DNA from: Aporhodopirellula aestuarii | GTDB taxonomy: Bacteria > Planctomycetota > Planctomycetia > Pirellulales > Pirellulaceae | Reading direction: 5' to 3' | Length of the DNA stretch: 47,554 bases | NCBI RefSeq assembly: GCF_023701485.1 | Contig: NZ_JAMQBK010000007.1 | Coordinates: forward strand, 1 to 47,554 | Part shown: positions 19,110-29,531 of the stretch, one piece after another | How the letters are laid out: the number at the start of each line of letters is the position of its first letter | How positions within the stretch are numbered: the first letter of the stretch is position 1 | The notes under the pieces: model-generated | Databases searched by the model: none | What the model was told of the DNA's origin: nothing | What the model saw: only the letters and a program-made list of their open reading frames with translations | Position numbers and translations under genes: made by a program

Positions 19110-22100
19110 ATGGACTATTCGATGGTATTACGGTGTCTTGCAATCACCATCGTTCTGCTTTTGCTCAATACGGCAGTTTCCGACAACGGACTGGTGGCGA
19201 ACGATAAGGCTCCGTCTTTCAAACGTGACATCAGGCCTCTGCTGTCGGACCACTGTTTTGCCTGTCACGGTCCCGACGAAAACAAGCGTGAGTCTGGCAT
19301 TCGGTTTGATATCGCCGAAGGAGTCTCATCGGTGATTGATACCGATGATTGGGAAGAAAGTTCGATCATTGAGCGGATTCGGACCACCGACCCCGACATG
19401 ATCATGCCGCCGCCGGAGTATCACAAACCGCTCAACGAGTCCGCCCGGAAGATGCTAGAGGATTGGGTCCGCGGTGGCGCAGAAATCCAAGCTCATTGGT
19501 CGTTCGTGCCCCCGGTGAAGATGACGCCGCCTGAGTTGGCGAGCGACCTCTCCGATGGCGGGTGGGATAACGCAGAAGTCGACAACATTGATCGATGGAT
19601 CGACGCGGCGTTGGCAGAACGCTCCCTCGTCGCTAACGGTCCCGCGGATCGCACCACGCTGGCTCGCCGCGTGGCACTCGACTTGACCGGGTTGCCGCCG
19701 ACGTGGGAGCAGGTGCAACGGTTTGTTAGCGATTCGTCACCCCATGCATATGAGAATTACGTTGACGAGCTTATCGCGACTCCCGCCTACGGCGAGCACA
19801 TGGGACGCTATTGGCTCGATCTGGTTCGGTACGCTGACACTCACGGTTTGCATTTCGACAATTATCGTGAGATGTGGCCTTACCGAGATTGGGTGATCCA
19901 TTCATTCAATCAAAACAAGCCGATGGATGTCTTCATCACCGAACAACTTGCCGGCGATCTTTTGCCGAACGCTACCATTGAGCAAAAAATTGCGTCGGGT
20001 TTTAACCGACTCAACCTCACCACGAACGAAGGCGGCTCGATTTATGACGAGGTGTTTACCCGCAACGTGATCGATCGAACGGACGCGTTTGGTACTGTGT
20101 TCATTGGACTGACGACCGGCTGTGCGGTCTGTCACGATCACAAGTTTGATCCGATCACGCAGCGTGACTTTTTTGCGTTGTCGGCGTTTTTTAATTCGCT
20201 CGATGGTCGGGCGATGGACGGGAACTCGAAGGACCACGCACCGGCGATTCGCATTCCCACAGAAGAGGACAGCAAAAAACTTGCAGAGATCGATGCCGAA
20301 CTCGCGTTCCTCGCGGAGCAAATCCGCGGAGACCTTCCGGAGGTCGATGCGGCGCAAGCGGATTGGCTCGCATCATTGTCGTATACCTCAAACGATGAGC
20401 CGGCACCGATTTCGATCCGTTCTGCTTCGGCGAAGTCGGATACCGACGTAAGCATTGTCGATAACGCGATCGTGCATCTCGGCGAAAAGGTCGCCGACAA
20501 AGACACGATCGAAATCGAAGCCGAATTGCCTCCGGGAACTTGGCGGACGCTCGAGCTGGCCGCGTTGACGGACGAGAAGCATCCACGCGTCGGTACGGCG
20601 GAAAATGGCAACGCGGTGTTGAGCGAAATCGTTTTGCACGTACTTGATCAAGACAGCAAAGAATGGATGCCGGTCGCGATCGCGTCTGGGGTTGCTAGTC
20701 GCCAGCAGACAGGCGACAAGTTTGCGGTTGAACGCGCCTTTGACGGAAAAATTGACGCGACTCAAGGTTGGGCGGTTGGCGGGCACGAGAGCGAGGGCGA
20801 TCGGTCTGCGTGGTTTCAATTGGCCGCCCCCATCGAGTCCACAGAGGCGGCGCCCACGACTCTTCGTGTCGAGCTGCATTATCAGTCCGTGCATGCTGCT
20901 CATGCCCTGCGAGACGTTCGCTTGACAGTGTACGAATCGGCGAGTGCGATCCCGGCGTCACAGAAAATCGCTGTTTCGGAAGTGCATGTGCTTGGGCCCA
21001 TTTCGGTCGAGAAGGCCGCGAATGCCTACGACCGGGACTTTGCCGGTGAGAAAGCGGATGCGTTTGAGCCCGAAGCGGCCGTTACGATCGGAGAGGATGA
21101 GCTTCGTTGGCAACAAAGCGGTGAGGTTGTCGCGGTTGCGGTGAACGAATTACCGCACCGTGAGGACGGGCCGTCGGCAACGTTGCTGCATCAAACGCTG
21201 CATTCGCCTCGTGAAAGTACTTTCGAGTTGATGATCGGCAGCGACGATGGCTATGTCGTTTTCTTCAATGGCAAGAAGGTGACTCAGTCTCGTGGTGAAC
21301 ACGAGCTCGATTCCTTATCAGCAAAATATGAGTTGAAGCTTCGCAAGGGCGACAATCATCTGTTTATCAAACACGTTCATCATGATGGTTCGGCTAAATT
21401 GACGTATGCGTTTGCGTCGCGGATGGTCGAGTTGTCTGAGAGCTTGCGGCAGCGACTGGTTGCGATTGAGCCCAACAGCGAGGACGCGGAATCGCTGCGA
21501 CGGTTTTACCGAGAGGTGTATTGTGACTCGCCACAGTGGCTCGCATTGCAAGACATGCGGCGAGGTATGGAAACGCTGCGCAAGGAAACCGAGGACAAAA
21601 TTCCGTCGACGCTTGTTTGGAAGGAAACCAAGGCCCCACGGAAGGCTCACGTGTTGATGCGAGGCCAGTATGATGCTCTCGGTGACGTGGTCGAGCGAGA
21701 CGTTCCCGCGTTCCTGCCGCCGCTGGCTGGGAACGAAAAGAGGGATCGTTTGGACCTCGCGAAGTGGTTGGTCGATCCGCAAAACCCGCTGACGGCGCGT
21801 GTGGCGGTGAACCGGTTTTGGCAACAGCTCTTTGGTACGGGGCTCGTGAAAACGAGTGAAGATTTTGGCAGTCAGGGAACGCCGCCATCGCATCCCGAAT
21901 TGCTGGACGAGTTGGCGATCGACTTCCGTGAAAGCGGCTGGGATATCAAGGCGTTAATGAAACGATTGGTGATGACGCGGGCGTATCGGCGGGATGCAAG
22001 GGCGTCGAGCGAGATGCTGATAGCGGATCCGGAGAATCGGTTGCTTGCTCGCGGGCCGCGGTTCCGGCTGGATGCGGAAGTGATTCGCGATCAAACGCTG

Positions 22101-22660
22101 GCCTTGTCTGGATTGCTCGTTAACCGATTGGGCGGGCCGAGTGTGAAGCCGCCGCAACCTGCCGGTTTGTGGGCTGCGGTCGGATACACGGGTGCCAACA
22201 CGGCAACGTTTGTGCCTGATGAAGGCGACAAAGTGTATCGGCGTGGCGTTTACACGTTCTGGAAACGCACGAGCGCGCCCGCGGTGATGGCGACGTTCGA
22301 CGCACCGAGTCGCGAGTCATGCACGGCACGGCGAGAGCGTACGAACACTCCGCTGCAGGCGTTGTTGTTGCTCAATGAGCCGCAAACGCTTGAGGCGTCT
22401 CTGCATTTGGCGAAGCAGGTGGTCGCATCCGAAGAAACGAACTCGGACGCGAGAATGCGGGCATTGTTTGAACGGGTGGTGTTACGATCTCCGGCTCGGA
22501 ATGAATTGGAATTGCTGACGACATTGCTTGCCGATTTAAAAATTTATTACGGCAATGATCTTGAGCAAGCGGCGGCCTTGGCGGGCACAACCGATGCGAC
22601 ATTGGCGGCGTGGTCCATCGTTGCGAGTACCCTATTGAATACAGATGAGGTGGTGTCCAA

Positions 22661-22664
<4 letters not shown>
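19110..22664 (+). CDS. PSCyt1/DUF1549/DUF1553 cytochrome protein with PA14-like insert
   Basis: An 1184-residue exported protein. The signal peptide is [18 protein letters not shown], PSCyt1 has CFACH at 49-53 and a [12 protein letters not shown] methionine region, and DUF1549 starts near residue 162 with a second CxxCH, CAVCH, at 338-342. Between DUF1549 and DUF1553 there is an insert of about 400 residues with two beta domains; the second (about 660-770, with [16 protein letters not shown]) resembles PA14, a carbohydrate-binding fold. DUF1553 begins near 892 ([21 protein letters not shown]). The ATG at 19110 is chosen for the signal peptide; ATG at 19122 is possible. The stop overlaps the next ATG by four bases (ATGA), so it is coupled to its DUF1501 partner. 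Confidence 0.92.
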
Positions 22665-24202
<1,538 letters not shown>

Positions 24203-24308
24203 CGGTCAGTTGCGTGCCGGATCGGGCGTCGTGAATGTCTGGTGCTTCATTCAACCTGAACTTGGCGGGGCCTGAACCGGAGGGCTCATCCTCTGACGCT
24301 AAACGTCT

Positions 24309-24465
24309 TAGCGGAACGGCGCGAGCGGGCTGTTGATTTAGTGAGCCGTCGGCGCTAGCCGCGGGCCTTACGGCTACGATGCGCGCATTGGACGCCCGCA
24401 GCTAGCGCTGTCGGCTCACTCATGTTTGCGAAACGACTAACTCAACAGTCCGCGAGCCGTCCGGT
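24309..24465. repeat. REP unit interrupted by a small element
   Basis: The left part (24309-24325) and right part (24452-24465) join, after removing one copy of the duplicated GCGAG, to give exactly the reverse complement of the REP copy at 184-209. The join therefore identifies an insertion into a pre-existing REP. Confidence 0.75.
24326..24450. mobile_element. MITE-like non-coding element with target-site duplication
   Basis: This 125-bp insert is flanked by the direct repeat CGCGAG (24320-24325 and 24451-24456), a likely 6-bp target-site duplication (5 bp if the first C is chance). Its ends are inverted: GGCTGTTGA at the left and TCAACAGTC at the right. Inside is a long hairpin with arms 24341-24366 and 24394-24419 that pair at 23 of 26 positions. 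It encodes no protein, so it would need a transposase from elsewhere. Confidence 0.65.
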
Positions 24466-24495
24466 TCCACGCCGAAATTTAACGCTGACAAAGTG

Positions 24496-25425
24496 TTAGT
24501 CGTCGATCGGCTTTTTGTAGAACTTGCTCAGGTCGAACTCTTGGCGTTGTTCTTGTTCCATCAGTTTGATGCGTGATTCGAGTCGTTCGATTCGCCGCAG
24601 CATGGCGGGGATGGTATCGCGATCGGTTTCTTCTTTGACATGTCGGGGAACGGGCGGGTATCCCAAATGACGTTGCATTGCGCCGAACAAGTAGATCGGA
24701 TCTTTGCGTCGATTGGCGAGCGCGATGCGGCCTTCTTTTTCGCCGAATAGAAACGGGCCTTTGCCCTCGAGTTCGAGGCCTTCTTCGTTCAAGCGGCGGC
24801 GATACTCGTCGCTAGCGAGAAACAACAGATCGGCCATGTCGACCAAACCGACATTGGCTCGCAGGTCGACCAACCACTTCGACCATTGGGCATCGAAGAC
24901 GGGGTCGAGGCTCATCGCTTTGAGTCCGGCGTCGTAGCCGAGCCGGTTGCGCGAGATGACTTCGAATTGGAAAAAGAAGAACGCGCTCCGGGCTCGCTGC
25001 GTCATCGATTCCGGTGTCATCGTTCTTCCGCCGCGCGGGATCGTCGTGAACGCCGCGCCGAGGTTTCCTTGCACATCGATCGACTCGAGTTGTGCGGTGT
25101 AGTTGGCACGCAACTGCGCGTCGGCGTGAAGCACTTGCAATGCAATGTGGATTGTGAACCGCCCTGTTTCACTTTCCGATTCACGGATCAGGAAAGTTTG
25201 AAAGGGGGAGAAGTAGTGCGTCAGCCTCGACATGGCGTCGCCCATCAAACCTGAGTGTCGCAGCTCGGTCAGCATGAAGTCGATCGCCATTGGCAACCGC
25301 GTCGTCGCGAGCAGTTCGTGGCGGAGTTGGTCGAGGAGTTCCTGCATCGGAGTCTGCTCGGCAATCCGTTCGCGCAACAACTCGAATAGATAGGCCTGTT
25401 CGACGTATTCAGCGTTGTCGAGCAT
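24496..25425 (-). CDS. conserved planctomycete hypothetical protein
   Basis: A 309-residue soluble protein without signal peptide or membrane helix. Recognisable conserved stretches are EQAYLFELLRERIAE near the start, FQFEVISRNRLGYDAGL at about residue 150 and LFGEKEGRIALANRRKDP near 230, then YLFGAMQRHLGYPPVP. The last 50 residues form a probable coiled coil (MLRRIERLESRIKLMEQEQ). I recall similar proteins in many planctomycetes without assigned function; this is memory, not a search. Expected to be cytoplasmic. It has no close operon partner: the gene upstream, glgB, ends 498 bp away behind a terminator. Confidence 0.8.
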   Translation of the reverse strand: MLDNAEYVEQAYLFELLRERIAEQTPMQELLDQLRHELLATTRLPMAIDFMLTELRHSGLMGDAMSRLTHYFSPFQTFLIRESESETGRFTIHIALQVLHADAQLRANYTAQLESIDVQGNLGAAFTTIPRGGRTMTPESMTQRARSAFFFFQFEVISRNRLGYDAGLKAMSLDPVFDAQWSKWLVDLRANVGLVDMADLLFLASDEYRRRLNEEGLELEGKGPFLFGEKEGRIALANRRKDPIYLFGAMQRHLGYPPVPRHVKEETDRDTIPAMLRRIERLESRIKLMEQEQRQEFDLSKFYKKPIDD

Positions 25426-25777
25426 GTGGATCGATTCTGGGGTGCGGTGCAGCGAGCTGTGTTAGCGGAAACCGTCAACGGGTCGTGGTTGATACACCCA
25501 AAACTTGCGAGGGGGAGCGTGTGTGCTTCCCTGCTCAAACTTCAGGTTTTGATCGGATCGTCAAATTACGAATGGCGATTGGATCAACAGCCCGTTGACT
25601 CTCGCGGCTCGGGAATGGGTTGCCGGATGTCTTGGTGACTCCCGCTACGATAGCGTCGTGGGAAGAGCAGTCGTTATACACGACTGTCGGCAGTTCCGGA
25701 GGGTGCGGCGTGGCTGGCTCGACGCGATCGCTTTCGGCCGGCGGCCCGCGCTCCGGCTGGATGGGGCCCTCGACCCT

Positions 25778-25818
25778 CCACTCGCTCGGTCCTTCTGAGA
25801 CAGGGTGAAGGCGAGTGG
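25778..25818. repeat. inverted repeat next to the glgB terminator
   Basis: CCACTCGC (25778-25785) pairs with GCGAGTGG (25811-25818) over a 25-base loop. It follows the glgB terminator on the minus strand and may be a second terminator or a remnant repeat. Confidence 0.35.
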
Positions 25819-25837
25819 AAACGCTGATGCAATTGAA

Positions 25838-25884
25838 AAAACGCTCGCCTCCGTCGCAGGGGAGGGGGAGGAGGCGAGCGTTTT
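25838..25884 (-). terminator. strong intrinsic terminator of glgB
   Basis: AAAACGCTCGCCTCC (25838-25852) and GGAGGCGAGCGTTTT (25870-25884) form a perfect 15-bp stem with a 17-base loop, 39 bases after the glgB stop. On the minus strand the stem ends in a run of six T, as in Rho-independent terminators. T bases on the other side make it potentially bidirectional. Confidence 0.85.
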
Positions 25885-25923
25885 AGGTCGTTGCGATCGA
25901 GTTTTCCGCGAACGCGGGCGGCG

Positions 25924-28128
25924 TTACTTTTCCAATCGGAAGATCGTCGTGCCCAACGGTGGCAGCGTTGCCGTGATGCTATCGGGACGCTCGTGATGGC
26001 CGATACCACGGGTGTGTTGTCCGGGATAGTTGCCGACGTTGCTACCGCCGTATGCTTCGCTATCGCTGTTGAACACTTCTTTCCAGAAGCCCGATTCGGG
26101 AACTCCGATCGGGTAGTTCTCTCGCACGACGGGCGTGAAGTTGCTGCAAACCAGCAACGGAGGTGAATCTGGCGTTGCCTTGCGGACGTAGATCAGCGTG
26201 CTGTCTTGAGCGTTTTGGCAATCGATCCACTCGAACCCTTCATGGCCGAAGTCAAAGTGGTGAAGTGCCGGGTTCTCGATCACGAGTTTGTTGAGGTCCG
26301 CGACGAGTTGTTGCACTCCTCGATGCGTTGCGAAGTCTAGCAGCAGCCATTGCGGCCCGTCGTCTTCGTTCCATTCGTTCCACTGAGCGAATTCACCGCC
26401 CATGAACAGCAGTTTCTTGCCCGGGTGCGTCCACATGTAAGTGTAGAGCAACCGCAAGTTCGCAAATTTCTGCCACATGTCGCCCGGCATTTGGCTGATC
26501 AGTGAGCCTTTGCCGTGAACGACTTCGTCATGCGATAGCGGCAGCATGAAGTTTTCGGTGAACGCGTAGATCAAACTGAACGTCAGTTCGTTTTGGTGGT
26601 ATTGGCGATGGATGGGTTCGTTTCGCATGTATCGCAACGTGTCGTTCATCCAGCCCATGTTCCACTTGTAGGTGAAGCCGAGGCCACCGGAACTCGTCGG
26701 TTTGGAAACGCCTGGCCATGCCGTCGATTCTTCGGCAGCGGTGATGACACCGGGGTAGTTTTCATGCACGGCATCGTTGAATTCGCGAAGGAAGTCGATC
26801 GATTCGAGATTCTCGCGTCCGCCGTGGCGGTTAGGAATCCACTCGCCTTCTTCACGGCTGTAGTCGAGATACAGCATCGAGGCGACCGCGTCGACGCGAA
26901 GACCGTCGATGTGGTATTTGTCGAGCCAGAACAACGCATTGGCGATCAGGAAGTTTCTGACTTCGTTGCGACCGAAGTTGAAAATCATCGTTCCCCAATC
27001 GGGATGTTCGCCCTGACGCGGGTCGGCGTGCTCGTAAAGAGCTGTTCCGTCGAACCGGCGCAATCCATGGTCGTCTTTCGGGAAGTGGGCGGGGACCCAG
27101 TCGATCAAGACGCCGATGCCGTTTTGGTGAAGGTGATCGACGAAGAACATGAAGTCTTCGGGATTGCCGTGGCGGCTCGTCGGGGCGAAATAGCCGACGC
27201 TCTGATAGCCCCATGAGCCCGTGTAGGGGTGCTCGCTGATCGGCATCAGTTCGACATGGGTGAAATTCATCCGGTGGCAGTAATCAGCCAAACGGCGAGC
27301 GAGATCGCGATAGTCGAGCCAGCCGTGTTTTCGTCCGGGGCCTTTTTGCCAACTACCGAGGTGGACTTCGTACACGTTGATGGGAGCGTGCAGCGGATCG
27401 AATTCGGCACGGTCGTGCATCCAATCGCCATCGCTCCAGGCGTACGAGTTGATGTCGGTGATGATGTTCGCCGTCAGAGGTGGCAGTTCCGACGCGAACG
27501 CGAGCGGGTCGCACTTGTCTGCCCATTGGCCCTGCTGGCTCTGGATGCGGAATTTGTAGCGTTGGCCCGGATGGGCTCCTGGGATAAACAATTCCCAAAT
27601 GCCCAGGTTCGGCAGACGGCGGGCGCCGTGTTGGCGACCATCCCATCCGTTGAAATCGCCGACGACCTGGAGCGCTTTCGCGTTCGGGGCCCACACGGAA
27701 AAGTTAACGCCTTCGACGCCGTTGACGGTTCGCAATTGAGCGCCGAGGCGTTCGTAGAGCCCGTGATGCCGGCCTTCGCCGATCAGATAGCGGTCAAAGT
27801 CGGTAAGCAGACTCGGGGTCGCATACGGGTCGCTCGTTTGGACAGTCTTACCTTGTTTGTCAATCATTTCGACCTTGTAATTGCTCTCTGGAGTTTCGTC
27901 AAAAATGGCTTCAAACACACCCTCGGGATGCAATCGACGCATCGGGCGTTTTGCCCCGGTGGTCGAATCCACCACCCAGATCGACTGGGCTTCAGGTTCG
28001 TACATGCGGATCGCGGTCGCTTTCGTTCCACGATAGTCGACCGTGTGCCGACCAAGCAAACTGCCGGGATCGGACACATTCCCGTCAAGAAGCGATTGGA
28101 TGCTGGAGAGGGAGAGTTGCGTATTCAT
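25924..28128 (-). CDS. glgB: 1,4-alpha-glucan branching enzyme
   Basis: A 734-residue GH13 enzyme, close to the usual length of about 730. It cuts alpha-1,4 glucan chains and re-attaches them by alpha-1,6 links, forming glycogen branches in the cytoplasm. The N-terminus holds the N1 and CBM48 domains (VNFSVWAPNAKALQVVGDFN). The catalytic barrel has the nucleophile Asp413 in DGLRVDAVASM, the acid/base Glu466 in TAAEESTAWPGVS (53 residues later, as in E. coli), and the LPLSHDEVVHGKGSL motif. The ATG at 28128 is chosen because the family N-terminus begins there; an upstream in-frame ATG adds 20 unlikely residues. It lies 79 bp downstream of the RNase H-like gene on the same strand and ends at a strong terminator. 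No other glycogen genes are in the window. Confidence 0.97.
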   Translation of the reverse strand: MNTQLSLSSIQSLLDGNVSDPGSLLGRHTVDYRGTKATAIRMYEPEAQSIWVVDSTTGAKRPMRRLHPEGVFEAIFDETPESNYKVEMIDKQGKTVQTSDPYATPSLLTDFDRYLIGEGRHHGLYERLGAQLRTVNGVEGVNFSVWAPNAKALQVVGDFNGWDGRQHGARRLPNLGIWELFIPGAHPGQRYKFRIQSQQGQWADKCDPLAFASELPPLTANIITDINSYAWSDGDWMHDRAEFDPLHAPINVYEVHLGSWQKGPGRKHGWLDYRDLARRLADYCHRMNFTHVELMPISEHPYTGSWGYQSVGYFAPTSRHGNPEDFMFFVDHLHQNGIGVLIDWVPAHFPKDDHGLRRFDGTALYEHADPRQGEHPDWGTMIFNFGRNEVRNFLIANALFWLDKYHIDGLRVDAVASMLYLDYSREEGEWIPNRHGGRENLESIDFLREFNDAVHENYPGVITAAEESTAWPGVSKPTSSGGLGFTYKWNMGWMNDTLRYMRNEPIHRQYHQNELTFSLIYAFTENFMLPLSHDEVVHGKGSLISQMPGDMWQKFANLRLLYTYMWTHPGKKLLFMGGEFAQWNEWNEDDGPQWLLLDFATHRGVQQLVADLNKLVIENPALHHFDFGHEGFEWIDCQNAQDSTLIYVRKATPDSPPLLVCSNFTPVVRENYPIGVPESGFWKEVFNSDSEAYGGSNVGNYPGQHTRGIGHHERPDSITATLPPLGTTIFRLEK

Positions 28129-28207
28129 GCGGTGTCTGCAAGACGTTAAAAGGGGGCCGGAGCGTGTGAATGTGGAATAAATGAACAAAAAAGAGAATGA
28201 TGAATCG

Positions 28208-28975
28208 TTATTGGGGGCGATCTTGACCGATCATTGCGATCCGGTGCGCCCGTTGGCTGGTGTCGACGGCTGACTGAAGGAGCCAATCGCGGAGCCGATT
28301 GCCGGTGTGCGGTGCCATGTGGGCCGGGTGTGCGGACTCGATCCTGGAAATCGGAGAGCGGCACGAGATCGAGGTCTGGCTCAGGCCGGACGACTGGTCT
28401 TGGATACGATGCTTGGCGGGCATGGTGATTCGGTTCGACGGGGTGGCCGCATCGGGACGGCTGACCATGCGGGCCGTCAACAAACAGGCCTGCACCTCAT
28501 GAATCCCGAGCGCGTGATCGATCCGCCGCCACAGATCGGCATGTTGGACTTCGACCCGCCTGCCGAAGTGATCCCAAACGAAATCGCTACGCCGCCAACG
28601 TGGAAGCGAGTCCGTTAGTGAACGGATGAGATAGCGATTGTGGCTAAGTAATGTCACCCCAGATGGCCCGTCGATCGCTTCGAGCCCTCGTACGGCCGCC
28701 AGGAGCGTCAAACGGTTGAGATCCCCCCGTTCGCGGTCCTCGGCTTCAAGTATCGGATCGCCTCCTGCAGTCTCGATCGCGAACTGCCAACGTCCGTCGT
28801 CGAGCGTCGTGCTCTGAGCGGAGACGACGAGCAACAAAGATGCCAAGTTCGGCACCGGCGAGACATGGGGAACGTCCATCGAGGGATTGAGGGCCTCGGC
28901 GACCGCCCGCTCGGCGAATGCGAGTCGGTCCAGAGCGAGAGATTCCGGCGTCGTTGGGGTGGAGTCGTTTGTCAT
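28208..28975 (-). CDS. RNase H-like fold protein lacking catalytic acids
   Basis: A 255-residue protein whose middle part (about residues 45-165) follows the RNase HI pattern: LLLVVSAQS, WQFAIETAGGDPILEAED, LNRLTLLAAVRGLEAI, VTLLSHNRYLIRSL and DLWRRIDHALGIHEV. In active RNase HI the second and third of these would carry Glu (in RMELMAA) and Asp (in STDSQY); here they are Thr90 and His112, and the first-strand Asp also appears to be Ser. Cleavage of RNA in hybrids is therefore unlikely. The last 80 residues are Ser/Arg/Pro-rich and not conserved-looking. I recall a family of similar degenerate planctomycete proteins. It is upstream of glgB on the same strand and may be cotranscribed with it; the role is unknown. 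Confidence 0.75.
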   Translation of the reverse strand: MTNDSTPTTPESLALDRLAFAERAVAEALNPSMDVPHVSPVPNLASLLLVVSAQSTTLDDGRWQFAIETAGGDPILEAEDRERGDLNRLTLLAAVRGLEAIDGPSGVTLLSHNRYLIRSLTDSLPRWRRSDFVWDHFGRRVEVQHADLWRRIDHALGIHEVQACLLTARMVSRPDAATPSNRITMPAKHRIQDQSSGLSQTSISCRSPISRIESAHPAHMAPHTGNRLRDWLLQSAVDTSQRAHRIAMIGQDRPQ

Positions 28976-29265
28976 AGGAGGTTTTGGTCCGCCCGTCGGC
29001 GGATTGCATGCGAAAGGGAGGTCGATGCGAGGACAATTTTCGGGCGGCGGCCCGAGTCGCCCTGGTCGTGGGAAGAACCAGAGTCTCGGGCCGCCGCCGG
29101 CTTTGCGAGCGTTTGCGGCGGTGTGGGAGGGATGTCACGGCTGCGAACGCCTGTCGTCGAGGGGCTTTGCCCGGTCCGGCCAACAACTCGACAAGTGTTG
29201 GTTTCGTCAATCTCAGCGGCTTCACCCGAGCTGTCCTGATCCAAAACGTCTACGCAAATTAACAT
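28972..29265 (-). CDS. possible small CDS coupled to the RNase H-like gene
   Basis: A 97-codon frame begins at an ATG at 29265 (LICVDVLDQDSSGEAAEIDE) and ends at a TGA that overlaps the next ATG by four bases (ATGA), a common sign of translational coupling. The N-terminal 30 residues look protein-like; the rest is rich in Pro, Ser, Arg and Gly. The frame is open further upstream and runs antisense to the AraC gene, so openness alone proves little. A GC-rich 14-bp hairpin (29043-29056 with 29085-29098) lies inside. It could instead be untranslated leader. No family recognised. Confidence 0.3.
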   Translation of the reverse strand: MLICVDVLDQDSSGEAAEIDETNTCRVVGRTGQSPSTTGVRSRDIPPTPPQTLAKPAAARDSGSSHDQGDSGRRPKIVLASTSLSHAIRRRADQNLL

Positions 29266-29531
29266 CGCGGTGGACAACCGGGATGACTCGCATAACCGGC
29301 ATTTTTTAAGCCAGGAGGGACTGTGTCTTGAGCGAGTAGGCCAGCGGCCGGCGGACAACCGGCCCGCTCGAATCGGCGGATTCGCCGCAATTCGCACAAC
29401 CGGCCAAGCCCCGCAGGCGGCGTCTGGCGAGCACGCGGGCGGCGTCGTTCGAGCGTCGTGCGAAGACGCAGGGAAACGGCACCGCGCATCCGGTGGGTTG
29501 TTTCCGGCATGAGGATTCTTAACATGGAAGA
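29266..29531. promoter_or_regulatory. GC-rich structured spacer before the AraC gene
   Basis: The region between divergent transcription units shows many short perfect stems: GGCCGG/CCGGCC (29346-29364) with loop CGGACAA, CGAATC/GATTCG (29369-29384) with a four-base loop, and CGTCT-GCACG pairing with CGTGC-AGACG (29421-29468). The sequence CAACCGG recurs three times. This density suggests a structured 5' leader or small RNA; coding frames on both strands are Arg-rich and unconvincing. No known riboswitch, RNase P, tmRNA or 6S consensus was seen. Confidence 0.4.

Larger units (their letters stand above)
24203..24495. other. 293-bp repeat spacer between convergent genes
   Basis: The spacer lies between convergent genes and holds no coding sequence. 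It contains a degenerate REP-like segment at about 24275-24300, then a REP unit split by a MITE-like element (24309-24465). The final 30 bases carry no recognisable signal. Confidence 0.55.
25426..25923. other. 498-bp spacer with two hairpins
   Basis: This spacer lies between two minus-strand genes. It must hold the promoter of the conserved hypothetical gene in its lower part; none could be assigned. The upper part holds two hairpins, 25778-25818 and 25838-25884. ORFs here are short and featureless. Confidence 0.5.

Noticed and set aside
26593-28149. Long plus-strand frames across glgB
   Set aside because: They are mirror frames of glgB, whose catalytic motifs fix the coding strand.
29266-29531. 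Known structured RNAs (RNase P, tmRNA, 6S, SRP)
   Set aside because: None of the conserved core sequences of these RNAs could be found, though the region is clearly rich in stems.
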